From: Prauserella aidingensis
GTDB lineage: Bacteria > Actinomycetota > Actinomycetes > Mycobacteriales > Pseudonocardiaceae
Length of the DNA stretch: 64,000 nucleotides
Assembly (NCBI RefSeq): GCF_024171865.1
Contig: NZ_JAMTCN010000001.1
Span: 1 to 64,000 of the forward strand
Reading direction: 5' to 3'
Part shown: piece after piece, positions 27,853 to 35,991 of the stretch
Position numbering within the stretch: the stretch's first letter is position 1
How the letters are laid out: the number at the start of each line of letters is the position of its first letter
The notes under the pieces: generated by a model
The model's input: only the letters and a program-made list of their open reading frames with translations
Databases searched by the model: none
Told to the model about the DNA's origin: nothing
Translations under genes and position numbers: made by a program

Positions 27853-29051
27853 CGGGGCAGGTCCTTCCAGGCGACGTCCTTGTCCGTGCGCGGTTCCGAC
27901 GGCAGTCCCAGCACGCGCTCGGCGATGATGTTGCGGAGCACCTCGGAGGTGCCGCCCTCGATCGAATTGCCCTTGCTGCGCAGGTACCGGTAGCCGGCCT
28001 CACGTCCGGTGAAGTCGACGAGCTCCGGCCTGCGCATCGACCAGTCGTCGTAGCGCAGCGCGTCCTCGTCGAGGATCTCCAGCTCGAGCGCGGCGAGGCG
28101 TTGCGCCACGGTCGCGAACGCCAGCTTCATGCCCGACCCCTCCGGCCCGGGCTGGCCCACGGCCAGCTGCTGGCGCAGCCTGCTGCCCGCGAGCCGGAAC
28201 GCCTCCGCCTCGGCCCACAGTTGCAGTAGCCGGTCGCGCAACTCCGGTGTGCGCAGTTCGGGCCGGTTGCGCCAGGTCTCGGCGACCTTGCCGACCATGC
28301 CGCCTTCCCGGGGCTGGGCGTTGCCGCCGATCGCGACGCGTTCGTTCATCAGCGTCGTCTGCGCGACCTGCCAGCCCGCGCCGACCTCGCCGAGCCGCTG
28401 GGCGTCCGGAATCCGCGCGTCGGTCAGGAACACCTCGTTGAACTCGGCCTCGCCGGTGATCTGCCGGAGTGGTCGCACCTCGACACCGGGCTGGGTCATG
28501 TCCAGCACGAAGTAGGTCATGCCCCGGTGTTTCGGCACGTCCGGATCGGTGCGCGTGACGAGGATGGCCCACTGGGCGGTGTGCGCACTGGAGGTCCACA
28601 CCTTCTGCCCGTTGACGACCCAGCTGTCCCCGTCCCGGACGGCCCGCGTGGCCAGTGCGGCGAGGTCGGAGCCGGCACCCGGTTCGGAGAACAGCTGGCA
28701 CCACACCTCCTCGCCGGTCCACAACGGACGGAGCAGGCGCTTCTTCAGCTCCTCGCTGCCGAACTTCAGGATCGTGGGCGCGGCCATGCCGAGTCCGATC
28801 CCGATGCGGCGCGGGTTGTTGTCCGGCGCACCGGCGGCGGCGAACTCGGCGTCCACGACGGACTGCAGCTCCCGGGGCGCGTCGAGCCCGCCGAGGCCGA
28901 CGGGGAAGTGCACCCAGGCCAGGCCCGCGTCGAACCGGGCACGCAGGAAGTCGAGCCGGTCGGTCGTGTCCGGGTCGTGGGCGGCGAGGACGTCGGCGAC
29001 GCGGGCGCGCAGGCCCTCGGCGTCGAGCCCCTTGTCGGACGTCGTCGTCAT
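27849..29051 (-). CDS. Acyl-CoA dehydrogenase, catalytic-type subunit
   Basis: 400 residues. FAD/substrate loop CQLFSEPGAGSDLA, LTDARIPDAQRLGEVGAGW and the C-terminal SIEGGTSEVLRNIIAERVLG, which retains a Glu at the catalytic-base position. Together with the overlapping downstream gene it looks like an alpha-beta FadE pair. Start ATG 29051 overlaps the previous stop (TGATG); GTG 29054 is equally possible. Confidence 0.88.
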   Translation of the reverse strand: MTTTSDKGLDAEGLRARVADVLAAHDPDTTDRLDFLRARFDAGLAWVHFPVGLGGLDAPRELQSVVDAEFAAAGAPDNNPRRIGIGLGMAAPTILKFGSEELKKRLLRPLWTGEEVWCQLFSEPGAGSDLAALATRAVRDGDSWVVNGQKVWTSSAHTAQWAILVTRTDPDVPKHRGMTYFVLDMTQPGVEVRPLRQITGEAEFNEVFLTDARIPDAQRLGEVGAGWQVAQTTLMNERVAIGGNAQPREGGMVGKVAETWRNRPELRTPELRDRLLQLWAEAEAFRLAGSRLRQQLAVGQPGPEGSGMKLAFATVAQRLAALELEILDEDALRYDDWSMRRPELVDFTGREAGYRYLRSKGNSIEGGTSEVLRNIIAERVLGLPSEPRTDKDVAWKDLPR

Positions 29052-30259
29052 CACAGGTACCTCTTCAGTTCTCTGCGGGCGAGGGATCGTTTGTGCGCTT
29101 CGTCGGGGCCGTCGGCCAGCCGGAGCGTGCGGGCCGAGGCCCACAACCCGGCGAGCGGGAAGTCCTGGCTCACGCCGCCCGCTCCGTGCAACTGGATCGC
29201 CTTGTCCAGAATGGATTCGACGGCCCGTGGTGTGGCGATCTTGATGGCCTGGATCTCCGTGTGGGCACCCTTGTTGCCCGCCGTGTCCATGAGCCACGCC
29301 GTCTTCAGCACCAGCAGGCGCAGCGACTCGATGGTGACGCGGGACTCGGCGATCCACTCCTGCACGACACCCTGGTTCGCCAGCGGGGAGCCGAACGCCT
29401 CACGGCCGACCGCGCGGGTGCACATGAGTTCCACAGCGCGTTCGGCCATGCCGAGCAGCCGCATGCAGTGGTGGATGCGTCCCGGACCCAGGCGTGCTTG
29501 GGCGATGGCGAACCCGCCGCCCTCCTCGCCGATGAGGTTCTCCGCCGGCACGCGCACGTCCTCGAAGACCACCTCGGCGTGCCCGCCGCTGGCGCTGTCG
29601 TCGTAGCCGAACACCTGCATGCCGCGCTTGACGTGCACTCCCGGGGTGTCGCGCGGGACGAGGATCATGCTCTGCTGGCGGTGCGGCTCGGCGTCCGGAT
29701 CGATCTTGCCCATCACGATGAAGACGCGGCAGTTCGGATTCATCGCCCCGGAGATGAACCACTTCCGTCCGTTGAGGACGTAGGTGTCGCCGTCCCGCTC
29801 GATGCGGGTGGCGATGTTGCGGGCGTCGGAGGAGGCCACGTCCGGTTCGGTCATCGCGAACGCCGACCGGATCGACCCGTCCAGCAACGGCTCCAGCCAC
29901 GTGCGCTGCTGCTCGGCGGAGCCGAACATGTGCAGGACTTCCATGTTGCCGGTGTCGGGGGCCGCGCAGTTCAGCGCGGCCGGAGCCAGTTCGGGACTGC
30001 GGCCGGTGATCTCCGCGAGCGGCGCGTACTGCAGATTCGTCAGGCCGCCGCCGTCCGAACCGGGGAGGAAGAAGTTCCACAGGCCGCGGTTGCGTGCCTC
30101 GGCCTTAAGCTCCTCGACGACGGGTGGTACCGACCACGGATCGCTGCGCTCGGCGAGCTGCTCGTGGAACACCGGCTCGGCCGGGTACACGTGGGAGTCC
30201 ATGAACTCCCGCAGCCGCCCGCTGAGCTCCTCGGTGGTGCTGTCGACGGCGAAGTCCAT
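29051..30259 (-). CDS. ACAD10/11-like (LvaC-like) acyl-CoA dehydrogenase
   Basis: 402 residues. Sequence landmarks are those of the ACAD10/ACAD11 dehydrogenase domain: FAMTEPDVASSDA at 134-146, RIHHCMRLLGMAERA and the C-terminal LRLADGPDEAHKRS in place of the usual YEGT. In mammals and in Pseudomonas LvaC such domains act on 4-phosphoacyl-CoA made by a linked APH-type kinase, eliminating phosphate (established for those proteins). Here the kinase gene is immediately upstream and overlaps by one base. The reaction is inferred from family and context. Confidence 0.85.
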   Translation of the reverse strand: MDFAVDSTTEELSGRLREFMDSHVYPAEPVFHEQLAERSDPWSVPPVVEELKAEARNRGLWNFFLPGSDGGGLTNLQYAPLAEITGRSPELAPAALNCAAPDTGNMEVLHMFGSAEQQRTWLEPLLDGSIRSAFAMTEPDVASSDARNIATRIERDGDTYVLNGRKWFISGAMNPNCRVFIVMGKIDPDAEPHRQQSMILVPRDTPGVHVKRGMQVFGYDDSASGGHAEVVFEDVRVPAENLIGEEGGGFAIAQARLGPGRIHHCMRLLGMAERAVELMCTRAVGREAFGSPLANQGVVQEWIAESRVTIESLRLLVLKTAWLMDTAGNKGAHTEIQAIKIATPRAVESILDKAIQLHGAGGVSQDFPLAGLWASARTLRLADGPDEAHKRSLARRELKRYL

Positions 30260-31281
30260 CAGTTCCCTTTCAGTGCGGAGTTGCCGAGCGCGACGAGCGG
30301 GGCGACACCGGCGCCGATGCGGTCGAATCCCTCGCCGACGGTCTGTCCGTGGCTGTAGCGGTAGTAGATGCCCTCGAGGATCACCGCGAGCTTGAACAGC
30401 GCGAATCCCAGGTACCAGCCCAGGTCGGAGACGTCGCGTCCGGACGCGCGTGCGTAGGCGTCGGCGATCTCGTCGGGCGACGGGTGCCCCGGTGCCGCAC
30501 CGACATCGCTGACCGTGTCGAGGTCGAGCGTGTGCAGCTGCGAGTACGCCAGCAACAGCGCCAGGTCGGTGAGCGGGTCGCCGAGCGTCGACATCTCCCA
30601 GTCGAGCACCGCGTTGATGCGGTCGTCGGCTCCCACCAGCACGTTGTCCAGGCGGTAGTCGCCGTGCACGATCGACGGCGCGGGCGAGGTGGGAATCCGG
30701 GCCGCGAGGCGTTCGTGGAGCTCGTCAATGCCCGGCACGTCCCGGCTGCGCGACGCGGCCAGCTGTTTCGACCACCGCCGGAGCTGGCGTTCCAGGAACC
30801 CGTCGGGTTTGCCGAAATCGCCGAGGCCGACGGACTGCGGGTCGACGGCGTGCAGCTCCACGAGGGTGTCGACCAGCCGGTCGGTGATCGCCCGCGTGCG
30901 CTCCTCACCCCGTGGCCGCAGCTGCTCGGCGGTCCGCAACGGGGAGCCCTCGACGAAGTCCATGACGTAGAACTGTGCGCCGAGGACGTCGTCGTCGCTG
31001 CACAGCACGCGGGCTCGGGGGACCGGCACCGGGGTGCCGTGCAGCCCGCTGATGACCCGGTACTCGCGGGTCATGTCGTGCGCCGTCGGCAGCACGTGCC
31101 CGAGCGGCGGGCGCCGCAGCACCAGTCGCTGCGCGCCGTCGTCGACGATGTAGGTGAGATTCGACCGGCCGCCTTCGACCAGTCGGGCCGTCAGCGGACC
31201 GGTGACCGCACCGGGCAGCTCCCGGTCCAGGTACGTGCGCAGGCGCGCCAGGTCCACGCCGGGGGGATCTGCGTCGCTCAC
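30259..31281 (-). CDS. APH-fold kinase, LvaA / ACAD10-11 kinase-domain type
   Basis: 340 residues. Kinase-like core with EGGRSNLTYIV (36-46), LRRPPLGHVLPTAHDMTREY, catalytic loop HGDYRLDN (206-213) and metal-binding DWE (227-229); all key residues are present, so an active phosphotransferase is expected. The RRPPLG...LPTAHDM...EYRV pattern separates this group from antibiotic kinases and is shared with the APH domain of ACAD10/11. Predicted role: phosphorylating a 4-hydroxyacyl-CoA for the next enzyme. GTG 31281 has AAGGAGG five bases upstream; GTG 31350 overlapping the MaoC stop is an alternative. Confidence 0.82.
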   Translation of the reverse strand: MSDADPPGVDLARLRTYLDRELPGAVTGPLTARLVEGGRSNLTYIVDDGAQRLVLRRPPLGHVLPTAHDMTREYRVISGLHGTPVPVPRARVLCSDDDVLGAQFYVMDFVEGSPLRTAEQLRPRGEERTRAITDRLVDTLVELHAVDPQSVGLGDFGKPDGFLERQLRRWSKQLAASRSRDVPGIDELHERLAARIPTSPAPSIVHGDYRLDNVLVGADDRINAVLDWEMSTLGDPLTDLALLLAYSQLHTLDLDTVSDVGAAPGHPSPDEIADAYARASGRDVSDLGWYLGFALFKLAVILEGIYYRYSHGQTVGEGFDRIGAGVAPLVALGNSALKGN

Positions 31282-31346
31282 TCCGACCTCCTTGTCCTGA
31301 GCGGGTGTCGGTCCGGGGCGTCCGGTGGGCGCTCGCTCCGGACCGG

Positions 31347-31823
31347 TCACGGGACCAGCACGGTGACCATCTCGGCGATGCAGGCGGGCTTGGCCTCACC
31401 CTCGATCTCGAGGGTCCACCGGACGACCGCCTGCGTCCCTTGCTTGCCGGGGGCGGCCTCGGCAAGCTCGGCGCTCCCGCGGATCCGCTGGCCGACCTTC
31501 ACCGGTTGCGGGAACCGCACCTTGTTCAGCCCGTAGTTGATCCCCATGCTCAGCCCGTCCACCCGGTAGACGTCCTTGGCCAGTCGTGGGATCAGCGACA
31601 GCGTGAGGAAACCGTGGGCGATCGGCGCGCCGAACGGGCCCGTCGCGGCACGGTCGGGGTCGACGTGGATCCACTGGTGGTCGAGCGTCGCGTCGGCGAA
31701 CAGGTCGATCTGGTCCTGGGTGACGGTGTGCCACGCGCTGCTGCCGAGCTGCTCCCCGACGGCGGCGGTGAAGCTGTCCAGGTCGGGGAAGACGCGGGCA
31801 GGTTCGGACTCGGTCGTACTCAC
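31347..31823 (-). CDS. MaoC-family (R)-specific enoyl-CoA hydratase
   Basis: 158 residues, single hot-dog domain. Hydratase-2 motif at 43-66: ADATLDHQWIHVDPDRAA and GPFGAPIAHGFLTLSL, with Asp48 and His53 as catalytic pair. It should hydrate a trans-2-enoyl-CoA to the (R)-3-hydroxyacyl-CoA. GTG start overlaps the SDR stop by four bases. Confidence 0.9.
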   Translation of the reverse strand: MSTTESEPARVFPDLDSFTAAVGEQLGSSAWHTVTQDQIDLFADATLDHQWIHVDPDRAATGPFGAPIAHGFLTLSLIPRLAKDVYRVDGLSMGINYGLNKVRFPQPVKVGQRIRGSAELAEAAPGKQGTQAVVRWTLEIEGEAKPACIAEMVTVLVP

Positions 31824-32599
31824 GCCTTCGGCCCTCCCGCGACGTAGATGACCTGACCGGACACGAATCCGGCACCGTCGCTGACGAGGAACGACACCGT
31901 GTGGGCGATGTCCTCCGGCTCGCCGACCCGGCGCACCGGGATCTCCTTCGCCGCCGCGTCCTTGAAGTCCTCGAACCCCATACCCACCCGCTCGGCGGTC
32001 GCCGCGGTCATGTCGGTCGCGATGAAACCGGGCGCGATGGCGTTGGCGGTGACGCCGAACTTGCCGAGTTCGACGGCCAGCGTCTTGGTGAAGCCCTGCA
32101 ACCCGGCCTTCGCCGTCGAGTAGTTCGCCTGGCCGCGGTTGCCGAGCGCGGAGGTGCTCGACAGGCTGACGATCCGGCCCCAGCCCTGCTCGGTCATGTG
32201 CTTCTGCACCGCACGTGACATCAGGAACGCACCGCGCAGGTGGACGCCCATGACCGCATCCCAATCGGACTCGGACATCTTGAACAGCAGGTTGTCGCGC
32301 GTGATGCCGGCGTTGTTCACGAGCACGGTCGGCGGCCCGAGTGCGTCGGCCACCTCGCCGACCACGCGCTCCACCTCCTCGGCGTCGCTGATGTCCGCGG
32401 CCAGGCCGACCGCCGTACCGCCGGTCGCGGTGATCGCGTCAGCGCCCGCCTTGGCGCCCGCTTCGTCGAGATCGATCAGCCCGACGGCGAATCCGTCCTC
32501 GGCGAGTCGCCGGGCGACGGCGGCGCCGATACCGCGGCCCGCGCCGGTGACGACGGCGACGCGGGACGGTGACTCCGGAACAGGGTTGTCCACCGACAC
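31820..32599 (-). CDS. SDR, FabG-like 3-oxoacyl reductase/3-hydroxyacyl dehydrogenase
   Basis: 259 residues. TGAGRGIGAA cofactor loop, acidic DLDE after the second strand (NAD preferred), NNAGIT, catalytic Ser in VSLSSTSA and YSTAK. GTG 32599 is preceded at six bases by AGGAGG. First gene of a six-gene operon (SDR, MaoC, kinase, three dehydrogenases) in which most junctions overlap. Operator copy 3 lies 20 bases upstream. Confidence 0.9.
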   Translation of the reverse strand: MSVDNPVPESPSRVAVVTGAGRGIGAAVARRLAEDGFAVGLIDLDEAGAKAGADAITATGGTAVGLAADISDAEEVERVVGEVADALGPPTVLVNNAGITRDNLLFKMSESDWDAVMGVHLRGAFLMSRAVQKHMTEQGWGRIVSLSSTSALGNRGQANYSTAKAGLQGFTKTLAVELGKFGVTANAIAPGFIATDMTAATAERVGMGFEDFKDAAAKEIPVRRVGEPEDIAHTVSFLVSDGAGFVSGQVIYVAGGPKA

Positions 32600-32618
32600 G
32601 AAGGTCCTCCTCATCGAG

Positions 32619-32632
32619 TAAGCGTGCGCTTA
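32619..32632. promoter_or_regulatory. TetR operator candidate, TRAGC-N4-GCTYA copy 3
   Basis: TAAGC-GTGC-GCTTA, the most symmetric of three copies, directly upstream of the SDR-led operon. Matches the sites beside the TetR gene 8 kb away. Confidence 0.65.
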
Positions 32633-32784
32633 GGAAGCTACCAGTCCGAGCGCCCGCGTGGGAGAGGCCGGAGAACCCGAGGTCGGTCGGGTCGCGTGTC
32701 GGGGTACGGCGTCGGGGGTCGGTGTCGGCGGTTCGGGGCCCGTCGACACCGGGCCCGCGGCGGGCGGGGCGTGTCCGAGCGGTG

Positions 32785-33960
32785 TCAGCTCACGACGCGG
32801 GCGAGCACGGTGCGGAACGCCGGGACGTCCACAGTGGAGGGATCCTCGGCCAGCCACGCCCCTGCGGTGTGCACGAACTCCTCCGGAGTCAGCACGGCGA
32901 CGTCGGTTCCGGCGGGGGTGAACGCGTCGGTGGGGGCGACCGTGATCGTGCCCGCACGGCTCGGGTACAGCACGAGGGCCCCGCGGACGTCGACGTCGGG
33001 AAGCAGCTCGTCGAACACGTCGAGTGCCTCGGCGAGGCGGCTCCCGCCGCCGCCGAACCGGCGACCGTTGCGCTGCAGCACGTCGTCGGCACTCGTGCTG
33101 TAGTGCCCGGGCAGCCACCGCTTCGACTCCACGAGCAGCAGCCGCCTGCCGCACAGCACGGCGTGGTCGATGTCGGCGAACACCGAACCGGGCCAGGACA
33201 GTCCGTGGAAGATCCGTGCGCCCGGCAGGCGGGTGAGGTAGCGGTCGAGCAGGTCCGCGGTGCGGCGTTCGGCGATCTGGTCGTCGTCGGTGCCGGGCCT
33301 GCCGAACACGACCTCCCGCACCTCGGCGCGTGCGGCCCGCAGCGCCACGTGGCGCCTGCGGACCCCCGCGACCACCGCGGCCGCCGCCGCGACGGCCGCG
33401 GCCAGCACGGCGACCAGCACGGGCGCAGGCGCCCCCGCGAGGACGACGAGGGCGGCGACCGCTGCGGTGACCGCCGGGACGAGCACCGGAACCGCGTGCC
33501 CCGGTGCGCGGCCGGGGGACAGGTGAGTCCGCGGTTCCGCGGCCGCGCACTCCCACCAGGGGATCGTCACGGGGTCGAGGCGCACGCGCGGTGGCCGGAA
33601 CGACGGATCGTCCCCGAAGACCCGGCCGCGCGGCCTGCGCGGCGGCGGGACCGCACCGGGATCGGGAACCGGCAGCGGCTCGTCGGCCGGGCCTGCGGTG
33701 TCGTCGTCCGTACCGTCGTAGACCGCGCGCCGTTCGGGATCGGTGAGCGTGTCGTAGGCCTCGCGCAGCAGCGCGAACCGGTGCGCGTCGCCGCCCGCGT
33801 CGGGATGCCACGAGCGCGCACGAGCACGGAACGCCGATTTGATCTGCGAGGTCGTCGCGTCGTCGGGGACACCGAGCAGGTCGTAGAAGTCGACCTCGTC
33901 GGCCGCGTCGTCGCCGGTCACAGCGCCGGGCGACGGGCCGCGCCGGTCGTCGTCGCGCAC
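32785..33960 (-). CDS. J-domain/NERD membrane fusion protein
   Basis: 391 residues. N-terminal J domain (23-82) with HPD at 52-54; linker; a hydrophobic Ala/Val-rich double-spanning segment (about 150-195); C-terminal NERD domain with HGLSWPGSVFADIDHAVL and LLLVESKRWLPG, giving the D...ExK nuclease-like residues. J domains recruit Hsp70; NERD domains are nuclease-related and of unsettled role. The combination suggests a membrane-anchored DnaK co-chaperone tied to nucleic-acid handling. GTG 33960 has GGAGGAGG ten bases upstream; GTG 33921 is an alternative. Confidence 0.78.
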   Translation of the reverse strand: MRDDDRRGPSPGAVTGDDAADEVDFYDLLGVPDDATTSQIKSAFRARARSWHPDAGGDAHRFALLREAYDTLTDPERRAVYDGTDDDTAGPADEPLPVPDPGAVPPPRRPRGRVFGDDPSFRPPRVRLDPVTIPWWECAAAEPRTHLSPGRAPGHAVPVLVPAVTAAVAALVVLAGAPAPVLVAVLAAAVAAAAAVVAGVRRRHVALRAARAEVREVVFGRPGTDDDQIAERRTADLLDRYLTRLPGARIFHGLSWPGSVFADIDHAVLCGRRLLLVESKRWLPGHYSTSADDVLQRNGRRFGGGGSRLAEALDVFDELLPDVDVRGALVLYPSRAGTITVAPTDAFTPAGTDVAVLTPEEFVHTAGAWLAEDPSTVDVPAFRTVLARVVS

Positions 33961-33992
33961 GCGCGCTGCACCTCCTCCGTCGCCTGCTCGGG

Positions 33993-34022
33993 TGCCGTGC
34001 CCGATCGCGGTCGGGCACGGCA
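33993..34022. promoter_or_regulatory. Strong hairpin in the 5' leader of the J-domain/NERD gene
   Basis: Perfect 12-base stem (33993-34004 with 34011-34022) and 6-base loop, 33 bases upstream of the GTG start. It could be an attenuator in that gene's leader or an operator in the divergent region. Confidence 0.45.
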
Positions 34023-34130
34023 GGGGTCGGCGCCATACTGTAGGCCGTCGGACGCGGTGCGTGACGCCGTCCCCGCGTGCGGTCGGGTCACGACGGAGTC
34101 CCCGGGCGTCGGCACCGTAATCTGGACCGC

Positions 34131-35047
34131 ATGGACGAGACCGGCGCGGGCTCCGAGCCCGTCGTGGTGCTGGACGGCGGACTGGCGACGGAACTCGAGG
34201 CGCGCGGCAACGACCTGTCGAGCTCGCTGTGGTCGGCGCGGCTGCTGGCCGACGCCCCGGAGGAGATCGTCGCCGCACACGAGGCGTTCTTCCGCGCCGG
34301 AGCGGACGTGGCGATCACGGCGAGCTACCAGGCCAGCGCGGCCGGGTTCGCCGAGCACGGCCTGTCGGAGGACGAGACGCGGCGACTGCTGCGGCGCAGT
34401 GTCGACCTCGCGAGGCAAGCCGCTGAGCGGGCGGGCGGCGGCCTGGTGGCGGCGTCCGTCGGCCCCTACGGTGCCTATCTGGCCGACGGATCGGAATACC
34501 GCGGTCGCTACGGGCTGACCGTGCGCGAGCTGACGGCGTTCCACCGGCCCCGGCTGGAGACGCTGGCCGAGGCGGGCCCGGACCTGATCGCGCTGGAGAC
34601 CGTGCCGGACGTCGACGAGGCCGTCGCGTTGCTGGCCGCGCTCGACGCGGTGGACGTGCCCGCATGGCTGTCCTACACCGTGGCCGACGGCCGTACGCGG
34701 GCCGGGCAGTCGTTCGAGGACGCGTTCGCGGTCGCGGCCGGTGACGACCGCGTGGTAGGCGTGGGGGTGAACTGCTGTGCGCCCGATGAGGTGATATCCG
34801 CCGTCGACGCGGTGCAGGTGGGATCGCCGGAAAGCCCGCCGTGGCGTATCCGAACAGTGGTCACGGCTGGGATGCCACAGCGCGTCAATGGACCGGGCGA
34901 GCGACTTTCTCCCCCGCGCAGGTGAGCGACTGGATTCGCGCCGGTGCGCGGTTCGTCGGCGGGTGTTGCCGGGTGTGTCCTGCACAAACGGCGGAGATCG
35001 CGAAAACGGTTCGGAATTACGGAACCTCACCCGATCGGGGTCATTAG
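34131..35047 (+). pseudogene. mmuM: Homocysteine S-methyltransferase, frameshifted
   Basis: The N-terminal part (VVVLDGGLATELEARGNDLS, ITASYQASAAGF, GVGVNCCAPDEVISAVDAVQ) reads in one frame to about 34820. The C-terminal part (IAGKPAVAYPNSGHGWD, AGARFVGGCCRVCP) continues in another frame from about 34823. One missing base in GCAGGTGGGATC explains it. The three zinc-binding cysteines (one in NCC, two in GGCC) are split, so the truncated product would be inactive. Intact enzymes methylate homocysteine from S-methylmethionine. A TAATCT hexamer seven bases before the ATG indicates a leaderless promoter. Confidence 0.85.
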
Positions 35048-35088
35048 TCGATCTCGAAAGGCGCCCCGCTCGGGCGCGTGTGAGCCTC

Positions 35089-35121
35089 TTTTTCCGGGTA
35101 GTCCGCAACCACCCGGAAAGG
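35089..35121 (+). promoter_or_regulatory. Hairpin masking the ribosome-binding site of the MscS-like gene
   Basis: TTTCCGGGT (35091-35099) pairs perfectly with ACCCGGAAA (35111-35119), extended by two G-U pairs. The right arm contains the GGAAAGG Shine-Dalgarno site, so opening of the hairpin would be needed for translation. A second GC hairpin lies at 35061-35077. Confidence 0.5.
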
Positions 35122-35133
35122 ATGGTACCGGCG

Positions 35134-35967
35134 ATGAATATTGGTGATTCATTCCGCAACGTCTTGGACACGGTGATCAATTTCCTGCCCAATCTCGCCG
35201 TGTTCTTGGTCATTCTCGTCGTCGGCTGGATCGTGGCGAAGGCGCTGCGCAAGGTCGTCGACATGGTGCTCGAGCGGCTGCATTTCGATCGCGCGGTGGA
35301 ACGTGGTGGTATCAAGCGGGCGCTCGAACGCTCGAAGTACGACGCCAGTGATCTGATCGCGGCGATCGTCTACTACGCCGTCCTACTGATCACGCTGCAG
35401 ATGGGCTTCGCGGTCTTCGGCCCGAACCCGGTGAGCACGCTGCTCGCCGACGTCGTGGCCTGGCTGCCGATGGCCGTGGTCGCGATCGTCATCGTCGTGG
35501 TGGCGGCCGCGATCGGCAATGCCGTGAAGGACATCGTGAGCGCCACGCTCGGTGCGTTCAGCTGGGGCAACGTCGTGGCCCGGGTGGCGCAGGTCTTCAT
35601 CGTGGCGCTCGGTGTGATCGCCGCGCTGAACCAGATGGGCGTGGCCACCACGGTGACGACGCCGGTGCTGGTCACCGTGCTCGCCACGGTCGGCGGCGTG
35701 ATCGTCGTGGGTGTCGGCGGCGGCATGGTGCGCCCGATGCAGCAGCGGTGGGAGCGCTGGCTCGGCCGGGCCGAGGAGGAGCTGCCCGCGGCGACCGGTT
35801 CGGACGAAGCGTACCAGCGTGGTCGTGAGGACACGATGCGCGCCCAGTCCGGCGCTCCCGCGAGCACGCAGCAGGAGCCCGCGACGGGTCCGATCCCGAC
35901 GGCGCCGGGTGCCTCGGGCATGCAGTCCGAGCAGCCCCGGCCCGACACGGGCGACTACCCCAGGTGA
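35134..35967 (+). CDS. Mechanosensitive channel-like membrane protein (MscS-related TM repeats)
   Basis: 277 residues. Five predicted membrane segments at about 18-38, 73-95, 106-128, 148-166 and 176-197, with conserved helix repeats of the type PNLAVFLVILVVGWIVAKAL found in small-conductance channel relatives, and a soluble Pro/Gln/Ser-rich tail (215-277) without the MscS beta domain. Likely role in osmotic release or ion flux. The start at 35134 is the conserved-looking one; in-frame ATG 35122 overlaps the Shine-Dalgarno region. Confidence 0.78.
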   Translation: MNIGDSFRNVLDTVINFLPNLAVFLVILVVGWIVAKALRKVVDMVLERLHFDRAVERGGIKRALERSKYDASDLIAAIVYYAVLLITLQMGFAVFGPNPVSTLLADVVAWLPMAVVAIVIVVVAAAIGNAVKDIVSATLGAFSWGNVVARVAQVFIVALGVIAALNQMGVATTVTTPVLVTVLATVGGVIVVGVGGGMVRPMQQRWERWLGRAEEELPAATGSDEAYQRGREDTMRAQSGAPASTQQEPATGPIPTAPGASGMQSEQPRPDTGDYPR

Positions 35968-35991
35968 ACGCCGACGAGTAGTTCCCTCGCC

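Noticed and set aside
29051-32599. A complete levulinate (lva) operon
   Set aside because: Kinase, dehydrogenase and SDR fit, but LvaB and an acyl-CoA ligase are not seen, so only a related module is claimed.
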